DNA of 34,833 bases from Halanaerobium kushneri (GCF_900156285.1 NZ_FTNC01000025.1:1-34833), one strand, 5' to 3'. Numbered from the stretch's first letter, positions 1 through 7,996 are shown. Numbers and translations are program-made. The notes: generated by a model from the sequence alone, not told the origin.

Positions 1-111
1 AGCGGCTGGTACAAACACATCCGCTTTGCCCCAAATAAACTGCTGGAAAAAACAATTAAATATCTTAGAAAAGCACTAACAGATTTTAGAAAGAAGGTGG
101 TGCTAAATTAA
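1..111 (+). CDS. 3' end of a truncated gene, possibly a PLP-dependent aminotransferase
   Basis: An open frame runs from the first base to a TAA at 109-111, giving 36 residues with no start, so the gene begins outside the window. The tail carries an IRFAPNKLLEKTIKYLRKAL-like stretch. This resembles the last beta strand and helix of class I/II aminotransferases, where a basic-aromatic strand is followed by an amphipathic helix with repeated Leu/Ile. That family call is an inference from a very short piece and could be wrong. No clear terminator follows; a weak stem-loop starts 15 bases downstream. Confidence 0.4.
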   Translation, partial: SGWYKHIRFAPNKLLEKTIKYLRKALTDFRKKVVLN

Positions 112-125
112 AACCACCAGTACAG

Positions 126-179
126 TTTAGACTAATTTTTTAAGCTATGAAAACCATAGTTTAGTTAAGTGCGTCTAAA
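126..179 (+). other. Imperfect stem-loop downstream of the first gene
   Basis: TTTAGAC (126-132) is matched by GTCTAAA (173-179). Inside, CTATG (145-149) and CATAG (155-159) form a tight hairpin with a 5-base loop. No T-run follows, so it is not a classic terminator. It could be a weak 3' end structure or a degenerate repeat. The rest of 112-352 is AT-rich with no convincing gene. Confidence 0.35.
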
Positions 180-263
180 ATCTGGAAGCTGGACAATTTA
201 TTTAACTGGCTATTTAAATTGAGACTAAATATTTAATTTTAATAGATTGAAATTATTTTTTAA

Positions 264-306
264 CGGCAAAAATCTAAAAAGAACTATTTTAACTTTTTAC
301 TTGCCG
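264..306 (+). other. Hairpin in the leader of the hydrogenase unit
   Basis: CGGCAA (264-269) pairs with TTGCCG (301-306), and inside it AAAAAG (276-281) pairs with CTTTTT (293-298). The structure ends about 35 bases before the ribosome binding site of the [2Fe-2S] gene. It has no downstream T-run. It may be an RNA leader structure or an operator; no function is known. Confidence 0.4.
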
Positions 307-352
307 AATTCAAGTTAAATTTTTAGCTGGAATTTTGGAAGGAGGCAGAAAA

Positions 353-592
353 ATGGTTAAAGTAGAAATCTGTGTGGGCAGCCACTGTTCACTTGTAGGA
401 GCATTAAATATTTTAGATACTTTAGAAGAATTACAGGAGGAGTATCCAGAACAAATTGAGATAAATAGAGTTGAATGTTTGGATATGTGTGGAGATATCA
501 AAAATGCTCCTGTAGTTAAAGTTGATGATGATCTTATTACCTCAGCTCAAACTCAGATGGTAATCAGTAAAGTAATGGAGAGGATAAAATGA
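353..592 (+). CDS. Thioredoxin-like [2Fe-2S] ferredoxin, NuoE/HydC-like
   Basis: This 79-residue protein has four cysteines, C7, C12, C42 and C46, in the order C-x4-C ... C-x3-C. That is the pattern of the thioredoxin-like [2Fe-2S] domain of NuoE and of hydrogenase electron-transfer subunits. The protein is little more than this domain, lacking the N-terminal helical part of full NuoE. The ATG at 353 was chosen over an in-frame TTG at 335 because GGAGG (340-345) sits eight bases before it, while the TTG has no Shine-Dalgarno. Its stop overlaps the hydrogenase start as ATGA, implying translational coupling. A role as electron carrier or partner subunit of the hydrogenase is an inference from this pairing. 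Confidence 0.8.
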   Translation: MVKVEICVGSHCSLVGALNILDTLEELQEEYPEQIEINRVECLDMCGDIKNAPVVKVDDDLITSAQTQMVISKVMERIK

Positions 593-2100
593 GCAAATTA
601 AAAGGAATTTATACTGATATAGTTAAAATCCGACGGATGGTCTTTGCTGAGCTGGCAAGGCTGGCTCTCAAAGATGCTGAGTGTGAAGAATTTGATAAAA
701 TACCTTATCGAATCATTGATACTGAAGAAGCTACATATAGATCAAGTATTTTTAAAGAAAGAGCAATAGTTGCTGCCCGGGTTCGGATGGGACTGGGAAT
801 GGACTATGAAACAAACCAGGAACATAAACTGCTTTCAGAGGGAATCAGAGATTTTCTTAAAAATGATAATCAGCTCAAGGAACCTCTGGTCAATGTAATT
901 CGTTTTGCTTGTGAGAAATGTCCGACAAATGCTCATTTTGTAACTAATAACTGTCGTAAATGCCTTGCTCATCCCTGCAGTATTGTCTGTCCTGTTGATG
1001 CAATTACTATTGAAGAGCACGCTGCAGTTATTGATCAGGAAAAATGTATCAACTGTGGGAAGTGTAAGGAAGCCTGTCCTTATGAGGCAATTGTAAACTA
1101 CGAGCGCCCCTGTGCAGCTGCCTGTGGTGTTGATGCCATAGAAAGTGATGATTATAATCGAGCTCAAATAAATCAGGATAAATGTGTAAGCTGTGGTCAG
1201 TGTATTATAGCCTGCCCATTTGGAGCTATTGCAGATAAATCTATGATTTATCAGCTTTTAAAATCAATTAAAAAAGGGGAAGATGTCCGGGCAATTATTG
1301 CACCTTCCTTTGTCGGTCAGTTTGGTCCTTTAGTTTCTGCAGAAAAAATTGTAACTGCTTTAAAAGAGCTGGGTATGAAAGAAGTGCGCGAGGTTAGCCT
1401 GGGAGCTGATTTTGCTTCTCTGCATGAAGCTGAATTATTTGCAGAAGATATTCCAGAAAAGCAGCCCTATCTTGGCACTTCCTGCTGTCCATCCTGGACT
1501 TATGTGGCAGATAAACATGTGCCTGAAGTTAAGGATAATATATCTGAATCTAGCTCACCAATGATTTTTGCAGCTAAATCAGTTAAAGAAGATAATCAGA
1601 ACAGTAAAGTTGTATTTATTGGCCCCTGTGTTTCTAAAAAACTGGAGGCCTTAAGTGATAAAGTAAAAGATGAGGTGGATTTTGTAATTACCTTTGAAGA
1701 GCTAGCAGCGATTTTTGTAGCGGCAGATATTGAGCTGACCAAAGTTGATGCAGAAGAGGAAATTAGAGATGCATCATATTATGGTCGCGCTTATGCTAAT
1801 GCAGGTGGAGTTGCTGAAGCTATCAGGCAGAATTTGAAAGTAAAATATGAAATAGATCCGCCAATTACTAAAGCAGATGGACTGGCAGATTGTAGAAAGA
1901 CCTTAATGAAAGCAAAGGCTGGAGTTCTTGCTGGACATTTGATTGAAGGAATGGCCTGTGAGGGCGGCTGTGTTGGTGGTCCTGGAACTTTGCTGGCTAC
2001 AAAACGGGGAGCAAAATATGTTGATAAATTTGCAGATGAGTCACCTTACAAATTTGCCTTTGAAAATGAAAACTTGAATAAGAATGAGCCAAAAGAATAA
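589..2100 (+). CDS. [FeFe] hydrogenase, ferredoxin-type, probably group B
   Basis: This 503-residue protein catalyses reversible H2 formation with reduced ferredoxin or a similar donor. The N-terminal part (about residues 100-215) is cysteine-rich with two clear C-x2-C-x2-C-x3-C-P ferredoxin motifs (KCINCGKCKEACP and KCVSCGQCIIACP) plus further cysteines. The H-cluster domain follows. L1 is TSCCPSW at 297-303, with C299 as likely proton relay and C300 as ligand. L2 is GPCVSKKLE at 345-353 (C347). L3 is MACEGGCVGGPG at 455-466 (C457, C461). The MACxGGCxxGPG form and the absence of a histidine-ligated N-terminal cluster or PAS domain suggest the clostridial group B rather than group A enzymes. 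The gene overlaps the preceding [2Fe-2S] gene by four bases. All H-cluster cysteines are present, so it should be active; the subgroup call is tentative. Confidence 0.9.
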   Translation: MSKLKGIYTDIVKIRRMVFAELARLALKDAECEEFDKIPYRIIDTEEATYRSSIFKERAIVAARVRMGLGMDYETNQEHKLLSEGIRDFLKNDNQLKEPLVNVIRFACEKCPTNAHFVTNNCRKCLAHPCSIVCPVDAITIEEHAAVIDQEKCINCGKCKEACPYEAIVNYERPCAAACGVDAIESDDYNRAQINQDKCVSCGQCIIACPFGAIADKSMIYQLLKSIKKGEDVRAIIAPSFVGQFGPLVSAEKIVTALKELGMKEVREVSLGADFASLHEAELFAEDIPEKQPYLGTSCCPSWTYVADKHVPEVKDNISESSSPMIFAAKSVKEDNQNSKVVFIGPCVSKKLEALSDKVKDEVDFVITFEELAAIFVAADIELTKVDAEEEIRDASYYGRAYANAGGVAEAIRQNLKVKYEIDPPITKADGLADCRKTLMKAKAGVLAGHLIEGMACEGGCVGGPGTLLATKRGAKYVDKFADESPYKFAFENENLNKNEPKE

Positions 2101-2151
2101 AAATTCCATTATCATCATCTCTTATCACTACTACTTATAAGGGCATAAGTT

Positions 2152-2180
2152 TTGCTTAAATGGGCAACTTATGATATAAT
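2152..2180 (+). promoter_or_regulatory. Sigma-A promoter of veg
   Basis: TTGCTT (2152-2157), a 17-base spacer, then TATAAT (2175-2180) preceded by TGA, an extended -10. Start of transcription is expected near 2187, about 30 bases before the veg ATG. A weak inverted repeat ACTTAT/ATAAGT at 2133-2150 lies just upstream and may end the hydrogenase transcript. Confidence 0.8.
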
Positions 2181-2216
2181 TATTTCTGAATTGTTTTCAA
2201 AATGAGGTGAATCTGA

Positions 2217-2474
2217 ATGGAAGAAAATGTTCTTGATAAAATAAAAGAGGAAGTAAAATCATTTGTCGGTCATCGAGTAAGTGTTAAAGCCAATCGAGGC
2301 AGACGAAAAGCGGTAGAAAAAGAAGGGGTTTTGGAAAAAACTCATGAAAATGTTTTTGTAGTTAGAATTAAAGATCACAATCAAATTAGGCGACTTTCTT
2401 ATACTTACTCAGATCTTTTAACAGATGATGTAGTAGTCATGTCTAAAGATGATGAAGTAAAGATAGGTGTTTAA
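2217..2474 (+). CDS. veg: Veg family protein
   Basis: This 85-residue protein matches the Veg family throughout: an N-terminal helix ending in the VGHRVSVKANRGRRK segment, then a beta-rich part with GVLEKTHENVFVVRI and a RRLSYTYSDLLT motif. In Bacillus subtilis Veg influences biofilm formation and is expressed from a very strong vegetative promoter; its biochemical activity is uncertain. It has its own extended -10 promoter, a GAGGTG ribosome binding site and a strong terminator, so it is a single-gene unit. In B. subtilis veg lies near ispE; here about 15 kb separates them. Confidence 0.93.
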   Translation: MEENVLDKIKEEVKSFVGHRVSVKANRGRRKAVEKEGVLEKTHENVFVVRIKDHNQIRRLSYTYSDLLTDDVVVMSKDDEVKIGV

Positions 2475-2503
2475 TTTAAGATAGAGGATATAAATTTAAT
2501 AGA

Positions 2504-2528
2504 GCAGCCGTAGCTGGCTGCTTTTTTT
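2504..2528 (+). terminator. Rho-independent terminator after veg
   Basis: GCAGCC (2504-2509) pairs with GGCTGC (2516-2521) around a 6-base loop, followed by seven T residues. Confidence 0.9.
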
Positions 2529-2610
2529 CCTGTTATTTTTTAAATAAAATTTTACAAAAAAAGAATATATTTCTAAGAAGATAATTTGTATTATCTAAGT
2601 ATTATTCATA

Positions 2611-2631
2611 AACGGGTAATTTAATAACGGG
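2611..2631 (+). promoter_or_regulatory. Direct repeat upstream of the Na+/Pi transporter
   Basis: AACGGG occurs at 2611-2616 and again at 2626-2631, spaced 15 bases start to start in otherwise AT-only sequence, about 20 bases before the ribosome binding site. It could be a regulator site or part of the leader. I could not define a convincing -35/-10 pair between 2529 and 2650. Confidence 0.3.
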
Positions 2632-2663
2632 ATAAACTCAAAAAAACGAAAGGGGAGATAGGT

Positions 2664-4364
2664 TTGGGAATTGATATGGCTATAGGATTACTCGGTGGTC
2701 TGGGCCTCTTTATCTATGGGATGAAGCAGATGAGTGAGGGGTTACAAAAAACTGCCGGGAAAAGACTGCGTCATTTTTTGGCTGCCATGACTTCAAAACC
2801 AATTATGGGAGTTGGAGTTGGAACAATTGTTACCGCCATCATTCAAAGTAGTAGTGCAACTACAGTTATGGTTGTAGGTTTTGTCAATGCTGGTTTAATG
2901 ACTTTATTCCAGTCAATTGGAGTAATTATGGGTGCCAATATAGGTACTACAGTAACTGCTCAGTTAATTGCTTTTAAATTAGGTGATTATGCTTTTCATG
3001 CAATAGCAATTGGTGCTTTTACATATTTATTTTCTAAAAGCAAAAAATTTCAGTATATTGGACAGATTTTATTAGGTTTTGGTTTATTATTTTTAGGTTT
3101 AGAAACTATGGGGGATACCATGGAACCCCTAAAGGATTCAGTTGTTTTCGTCAACTGGATGGAAAGTTTTGCTCAGTATCCAATTTTGGGTATTTTAACA
3201 GGTATTTTTGTTACAGTAGCTATTCAGAGTAGTTCAGCTTCATTTGGTATTCTCTTAGGACTGGTGACTGCAGGAGCTATTCATTACGAAGCTGCAATTC
3301 CAATTCTTTTAGGTAGTAACATTGGTACAACTGTTACTGCTATTTTATCCGCGATAGGTGCTAATTTAACAGCTAAAAGAGCTGCAGCTGCCCATTTTTT
3401 ATTTAATGTTCTGGGAGCTGGAATAATGATTGCATTTCTTTATATAGTGCCAGATTTTGGTTCTTTACTTGAAAATTTAATTTTAAATATCAGTGGAATT
3501 TTTGGCCAGATAAATCCTTCTGAGGAAAGGCTTCTGGCGAATACGCATACATTCTTTAATGTTGTGAATACACTTGTCTGGTTACCATTTACAGGTTTTA
3601 TGGTTTATTTAGTTAAAAAAATGCTTCCAGGTGAAGACTTAACTCTAAAAAGAGGAACTACTTTTATAGATGATAGAATGTTAAGTACCCCCTATGTTGC
3701 AATTGATCAGGTTAAAAAAGAAATTGCGGCAATGGGTAAAATTTCTCGAGATATGGTCTGCGAATCTGTAGACGGATTTTTGAGTAAAGATGGTGAAGTA
3801 ATCAGAAAGATTAGACATCATGAGGATATAGTAAATGAAATGGAGGAAGAACTTTTACATTTTATTCAGAAAATACCTCAGGCGCAATTAAATGATGTTG
3901 ATATCCGAACTTTAGATAAATATTTTGCTGTGGTTGATGATATTGAAAGTATTGCTGATGATGCTGATGATATTGCAGAGTTAATCGAAAATAGATTAGA
4001 AAATAAACTCAAGTTTTCCTCTGATGCTCAGGCAACAATTCAGGAAGTATATTCAATTATCTGTGATGTACTGGATAAGACTTTGGAATTGATTGAAACT
4101 GATGACCTTGAAATCGCTGCTGAAATTTTGGAAGCAGAAGAAAGATTAGATCAAATGCAAATTCAATTTCGACAGGAAAGTATTAGTAGAATCAAAGGTT
4201 CCGATAAAGGAAGCTGTGATCCTAATTCCGGTATTATTCTTTTAGAATTACTTGATGATCTTGAGCATATCAGTGATCAAATGGCTGATATTGCTTACAG
4301 CATAATTGAAATTTATGAAGATGAAAGCACAGGTAAAGATGTTCAGGAAGTAGATGTGGTTTAA
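2664..4364 (+). CDS. Na+/phosphate cotransporter with C-terminal PhoU-like domain
   Basis: This 566-residue inner-membrane protein belongs to the Na/Pi cotransporter (NptA/YjbB-like, PF02690) family. The two inverted repeats each carry the QSSS signature: QSSSATT from residue 61 and QSSSAS from residue 188, each with a GANIGTT/GSNIGTT-type motif downstream. About eight hydrophobic segments span residues 1-330. Residues about 350-550 form a charged, helical PhoU-like domain. The TTG at 2664 is preferred because AGGGGAGA (2651-2658) is correctly spaced, whereas the next ATG (codon 5) is too far away. It probably imports, or in some relatives exports, phosphate using the Na+ gradient. Its position beside phoB/phoR and pst supports a phosphate role. 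Confidence 0.9.
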   Translation: MGIDMAIGLLGGLGLFIYGMKQMSEGLQKTAGKRLRHFLAAMTSKPIMGVGVGTIVTAIIQSSSATTVMVVGFVNAGLMTLFQSIGVIMGANIGTTVTAQLIAFKLGDYAFHAIAIGAFTYLFSKSKKFQYIGQILLGFGLLFLGLETMGDTMEPLKDSVVFVNWMESFAQYPILGILTGIFVTVAIQSSSASFGILLGLVTAGAIHYEAAIPILLGSNIGTTVTAILSAIGANLTAKRAAAAHFLFNVLGAGIMIAFLYIVPDFGSLLENLILNISGIFGQINPSEERLLANTHTFFNVVNTLVWLPFTGFMVYLVKKMLPGEDLTLKRGTTFIDDRMLSTPYVAIDQVKKEIAAMGKISRDMVCESVDGFLSKDGEVIRKIRHHEDIVNEMEEELLHFIQKIPQAQLNDVDIRTLDKYFAVVDDIESIADDADDIAELIENRLENKLKFSSDAQATIQEVYSIICDVLDKTLELIETDDLEIAAEILEAEERLDQMQIQFRQESISRIKGSDKGSCDPNSGIILLELLDDLEHISDQMADIAYSIIEIYEDESTGKDVQEVDVV

Positions 4365-4406
4365 ATTTACAAAGATTTAACATTGATATAGATTTATTTG
4401 CTTGGG

Positions 4407-4434
4407 GCCTCCTTTTTATAGGAGGCTCTTTTTG
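4407..4434 (+). terminator. Rho-independent terminator after the Na+/Pi transporter
   Basis: GCCTCC (4407-4412) pairs with GGAGGC (4421-4426), followed by TCTTTTT. It ends only nine bases before the large palindrome. Confidence 0.88.
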
Positions 4435-4442
4435 CTATAATG

Positions 4443-4610
4443 GAGAAAAGAGCTATTTTTAATTGTCCATAGTCTTCACAACGGTTTTCGTTGATAGCTA
4501 ATTATTAGTTTTTTCTAACTCACTTCGTTCAGACAGGGAAAAAACTTTTCATAATTAGCTATACTCAAACCTGTTTCGACTAAAGGGCCAATTAAAAAAA
4601 CTCTTTTCTC
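4443..4610. repeat. 168-bp imperfect palindrome, MITE-like element
   Basis: The ends are perfect 10-bp inverted repeats, GAGAAAAGAG (4443-4452) and CTCTTTTCTC (4601-4610). Moving inward, AATTG (4461-4465) matches CAATT (4589-4593), ATAGCTAATTAT (4494-4505) matches ATAATTAGCTAT (4551-4562), and AGTTTTTTC (4507-4515) matches GAAAAAACT (4538-4546). The centre (4516-4537) contains CACTTCGTTCAGACAG. No ORF is present. The whole could fold as one long hairpin. Size, terminal repeats and lack of coding fit a miniature inverted-repeat element or another intergenic palindromic repeat. No clear target duplication is visible and no second copy lies in this window. The remainder of 4435-4736 is AT-rich with nothing else clear except a weak promoter-like match. 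Confidence 0.7.
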
Positions 4611-4652
4611 TGGGGATGCTTGAAGTTTGGATTGTTATCCTAATTTAAAGAA

Positions 4653-4683
4653 TTGTTCTAATGATAATTTAATAAATTATAAT
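4653..4683 (+). promoter_or_regulatory. Weak promoter candidate upstream of the grpB-like gene
   Basis: A perfect TATAAT (4678-4683) lies 54 bases before the ATG. The best -35, TTGTTC (4653-4658), is at a long 19-base spacing and there is no TGN extension, so this is only a candidate. Confidence 0.35.
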
Positions 4684-4736
4684 CAAAGCTATTTTGTCTG
4701 AAGTACAAAATCAGATAAAGATTTAAGGAGGTTTCT

Positions 4737-5333
4737 ATGACTAAATCACTTTCTGAAATGTCGCTGGAAGAATTATGGCAGCTGTTTCCCATAATCTTAA
4801 AAAAACATAATTCGGAATATAAAGAGTGGTACCGGGAAGAAAAGAAGGATTTACTAGCTGCTCTGCCGAAAAAATATATTGAACGGATTAATCACATTGG
4901 TAGTACTGCAGTTCCTGGGCTGCTGGCCAAGCCAACTGTTGATATTTTGCTGGAAATAAGCAGAGAAGCTGGGATCGCAAAGATTGAAGCAGAGCTAAAA
5001 AATGCCGGCTGGACTTTGATGCATAGAAATGAGGATTCTCAAGAACTTAATCTAGTTTTTAATAAAGGCTATACTCCACACGGCTTTGCAGACAAAGTGT
5101 TTCACTTACATCTACGCTATCTTGATGACTGGGATGAATTATATTTTAGAGATTATTTGATTGCTCATCCAAAAATAGCAGAAAATTATGGAGCTTTAAA
5201 AAAGAATTTAGAAGCAGAGTATAAAAATAATCGTGATGGTTATACGGAAGCAAAAACAAATTTTATTACAAAGTGGACTGCTGAAGCCAGAAAAGATTTT
5301 AAGAATAAATATAAAATAAATAAAAAAGATTAA
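4737..5333 (+). CDS. GrpB (UPF0157) family protein
   Basis: This 198-residue protein carries the GrpB family core: HIGSTAVPGL at residues 53-62 followed by AKPTVDILLEI. Later come VFHLHLRY and DYLIAHPKIAENYGALK, also typical. The fold is that of a minimal nucleotidyltransferase, with the GS motif and a downstream aspartate. The substrate is unknown for most members, although some are fused to dephospho-CoA kinase. The start is an ATG with AAGGAGG (4723-4729) just upstream. It sits between the palindromic element and phoB, with a 35-base gap to the latter, so it may be co-transcribed with phoB/phoR. A link to phosphate signalling is not established. Confidence 0.85.
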   Translation: MTKSLSEMSLEELWQLFPIILKKHNSEYKEWYREEKKDLLAALPKKYIERINHIGSTAVPGLLAKPTVDILLEISREAGIAKIEAELKNAGWTLMHRNEDSQELNLVFNKGYTPHGFADKVFHLHLRYLDDWDELYFRDYLIAHPKIAENYGALKKNLEAEYKNNRDGYTEAKTNFITKWTAEARKDFKNKYKINKKD

Positions 5334-5368
5334 TTTGCTCAAAAATCAGAAATTTAGGAGGATTTATA

Positions 5369-6058
5369 ATGGAAAAGATTCTTGTTGTTGAGGATGAAAA
5401 AAATATTAGAGAATTAATCAAATTTAATTTAAAAAACGCGGGCTATACAGTTGAGACTGCTGCAGATGGTAAACTAGCATTAGAAAAACTTTCTGAAGAA
5501 ATTGATCTGATAGTTTTAGATTTAATGTTACCCGAAATTGATGGTATGGAAGTCTGTCGCCGGGTAAGAGCTAATAAACAACTGCGGCAGATCCCGATAA
5601 TCATGCTAACTGCTAAAGGGGAAGAAGTTGAAAGGATTCTTGGCCTGGAGATGGGTGCAGACGATTATATGACAAAACCATTTAGCCCCAGAGAATTAGT
5701 TGCCAGAATTAAGGCAATCTTTAGAAGGGTTAAAGAGTTTAGAGAAGATAGTGAAAAAATAAAAGATGAGATAATTGAAGCCGGAAAATTAAAACTGGAT
5801 ATTTCTCGTCATGAAGTAATTTATGCAGAAGAGCAGATTGTTTTAACTCCCAAAGAATTTGAACTTCTCCGCTATCTGCTTATCAATCAGGGAAGAGTTT
5901 TAAGTCGAGATTTACTTTTAGAAAAAATATGGGGCTATGAATATGCTGGAGATACAAGAACAGTTGATGTTCATATTAGGCGACTGCGCAAAAAAATTGA
6001 AGCTGATTATATAGCCACAGTTAGAGGGGTGGGATATAAATTTGTTAAAATGGAATAA
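5369..6058 (+). CDS. phoB: PhoB/PhoP-type response regulator
   Basis: This 229-residue OmpR-family regulator has a receiver domain (1-120) with acidic residues E8-D9, phosphoacceptor D51 in VLDLMLP, the threonine of MLTAKGEE, and the conserved lysine of MTKPFSPRELVARI. A winged-helix DNA-binding domain follows (about 130-229), with LTPKEFELLRYL and DVHIRRLRKKIE. Its last 17 bases overlap the histidine kinase gene. Pairing with a PAS-containing kinase, beside pst, phoU and a Na+/Pi transporter, supports control of the phosphate starvation response. OmpR-family sequence alone would not distinguish it from WalR-like regulators. Confidence 0.88.
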   Translation: MEKILVVEDEKNIRELIKFNLKNAGYTVETAADGKLALEKLSEEIDLIVLDLMLPEIDGMEVCRRVRANKQLRQIPIIMLTAKGEEVERILGLEMGADDYMTKPFSPRELVARIKAIFRRVKEFREDSEKIKDEIIEAGKLKLDISRHEVIYAEEQIVLTPKEFELLRYLLINQGRVLSRDLLLEKIWGYEYAGDTRTVDVHIRRLRKKIEADYIATVRGVGYKFVKME

Positions 6059-7823
6059 TTTAGGTATCAAGAATCGTTTGATTATAATTTTCGTTGTAAT
6101 GCAGCTTTTTATCATTGCATTAAGTTTTTACTACTTTAGTACAAATCATCGAGAATTTTATTTAGAACAGGAGAGAATTAGTCTGGATCATTATTCTCAA
6201 TTGATGCTTAATAATATTAAAGCAGAAGAAATCTATAATTTAAGCCCAAGTCTGGAAAAAAAAGCTGCCAACTGGTCCCGAGATTCGGAAACCAGAATTA
6301 CAATTATTGCAGCTGATGGGAATGTACTGGCTGATTCTCATTATGAGATCAGTGAGATGGATAATCATCGAAATCGGCCGGAAGTGGCTGAGGCTTTTCG
6401 CAATCAGAATTCAGGCAGTGAAATTCGTTATAGTGAAACAATTGGAGAAGAAATGCTGTATTATGCTGTTCCAATTAAAGATCAGGATAGAATAATTGGA
6501 ATTTTAAGGACGGCGCGTCCGCTTCAATTTATTAGAAGTGTTTTAGTAGAAGATATAAAAAGTTATCTTTTTTTCTTTCTCATTCTGGCAGTAATTACAA
6601 TTCTTTTAGCTTGGCGGCTTACCTTCAGTATTGTTAAACCGCTGGAAACCGTTACTGAAACAGCAGAAAAAATATCTGAGGGTGATTTAAGCCAGAGAAT
6701 TCCTGTAAGAAAATATAATAGTGAAATTGAAAAACTGGCTCGAATGTTCAATTTTATGGCAGCAGAACTGGAAGAAAAAATTACAGAGATTTCACAGGAA
6801 AAAAATAGGATTGAAGCAATTTTAGAAAGTATGGTTGATGGTGTAATTGCTGTTAATGAAGAAGGAAAAGTGGCCTTAATTAATCCTGCTGCACGTAGAA
6901 TATTCAATATTGAGGCAGAGAGGGTTAAGGGAAAAGAACTGATTAGCACTCTTTTTAGTCACAGAATTGATATGTACCTGCAGCGTGCTTTTGATAAAAA
7001 AGAAAGTATAAGCAGGGAGATTAAGTATAAAAATCCTGAGCCAAAAATTATTCATGCAACATTTATCCCCCTACTGGATGAGCAGAAAAATGTTACTGGC
7101 GGGGTAATTGTATTAACTGATATTACTGAATTAAGAAAATTAGAAACAGTTAGGAATGATTTTGTGGCCAATGTCTCACACGAATTAAGAACTCCGCTTA
7201 CATCGATGGTTGGTTATTTAGATACACTTTTAGAAAGTAATATTGAAGACCCGGCGACACGAGACAAATTCTTAAAAATAATTAAAGAGGAAACTGATCG
7301 CTTATCAGTTTTAATTAAAGATCTACTCAACTTATCAAAGATTGAGTCTCAGTCTTTTGATCTTAAAGCAGATAATTTAGGGGAAGTATTAACTAAAGTA
7401 GTTAATTTATTAGAAAAAAAAGCAGAAGATAAAAATATTGATCTAAAAATTGAGATAGCAGCCAATCTGCCGCTTGTTTATATGGTTCGGGAGCAGATAA
7501 AGCAGGTAATGATTAATTTGATTGATAATGCAATTAAATATACTCCTGCAGGTGGAAAAGTCAGCATTAATGTAGAAGCTGAAGCTGATAAAGTTTATAT
7601 TTCTGTGAAAGATAATGGAATTGGAATACCATTATCTGATCAGGAAAGGATTTTTGAAAGATTTTATAGAGTCGATAAAGCTCGGAGTAGAGCTCTTGGT
7701 GGCACCGGGATTGGTCTTTCAATTGTCCGTAATATTATAAAACAACATGGAAGTGATATTCAGGTCAAAAGTCGTGAAGGTGCTGGAAGTGAATTTTCTT
7801 TTTATTTAAAAGCAGCTGAATAA
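6042..7823 (+). CDS. phoR: PhoR-type sensor histidine kinase
   Basis: This 593-residue membrane kinase has a transmembrane helix at about 11-28 and an extracytoplasmic region (about 30-170). TM2 is at about 172-193, with HAMP (about 194-247) and PAS (about 255-365) after it. A HisKA domain carries phosphoacceptor H380 in NVSHELRTPL. The ATPase domain has the N box NLIDNAIKYTP (about 492-502), G1 DNGIGIP (about 525-531), the F box and G2 GGTGIGLSI (about 553-561). The start is TTG at 6042, inside the end of phoB, with GGTGGG eight bases upstream. The overlap couples it to phoB, and a terminator follows. In Firmicutes PhoR senses cell-envelope or phosphate signals and Pst/PhoU can restrain it; that link here is inferred from context. 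Confidence 0.87.
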   Translation: MLKWNNLGIKNRLIIIFVVMQLFIIALSFYYFSTNHREFYLEQERISLDHYSQLMLNNIKAEEIYNLSPSLEKKAANWSRDSETRITIIAADGNVLADSHYEISEMDNHRNRPEVAEAFRNQNSGSEIRYSETIGEEMLYYAVPIKDQDRIIGILRTARPLQFIRSVLVEDIKSYLFFFLILAVITILLAWRLTFSIVKPLETVTETAEKISEGDLSQRIPVRKYNSEIEKLARMFNFMAAELEEKITEISQEKNRIEAILESMVDGVIAVNEEGKVALINPAARRIFNIEAERVKGKELISTLFSHRIDMYLQRAFDKKESISREIKYKNPEPKIIHATFIPLLDEQKNVTGGVIVLTDITELRKLETVRNDFVANVSHELRTPLTSMVGYLDTLLESNIEDPATRDKFLKIIKEETDRLSVLIKDLLNLSKIESQSFDLKADNLGEVLTKVVNLLEKKAEDKNIDLKIEIAANLPLVYMVREQIKQVMINLIDNAIKYTPAGGKVSINVEAEADKVYISVKDNGIGIPLSDQERIFERFYRVDKARSRALGGTGIGLSIVRNIIKQHGSDIQVKSREGAGSEFSFYLKAAE

Positions 7824-7834
7824 GTCTAAACTTT

Positions 7835-7872
7835 AATACCTGCTCTGACTAATATGAGCAGGTATTTTCTTT
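7835..7872 (+). terminator. Rho-independent terminator after phoR
   Basis: AATACCTGCTC (7835-7845) pairs perfectly with GAGCAGGTATT (7856-7866), followed by a T-rich tail. It separates phoBR from the arsenic-type cassette. Confidence 0.9.
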
Positions 7873-7967
7873 GCTTAATTTTGTAGTTGATAAACTATAA
7901 AATTAAAATATAATTTTGCTATGACAAGCTTTAACAACTAAAAAAGTAGAAATTAGTATAAAAAATA

Positions 7968-7996
7968 TTGACTTAACTAATATTTAATGTTATTAT
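7968..7996 (+). promoter_or_regulatory. Promoter of the arsR-arsP cassette
   Basis: TTGACT (7968-7973), a 17-base spacer ending in TGT, then TATTAT (7991-7996). The predicted start near 8003 leaves a short leader before the arsR ATG at 8041. Confidence 0.75.

Noticed and set aside
835-1167. 110-codon antisense frame within the hydrogenase gene
   Set aside because: Shadow of the ferredoxin-motif region on the other strand, with no ribosome binding site or family match.
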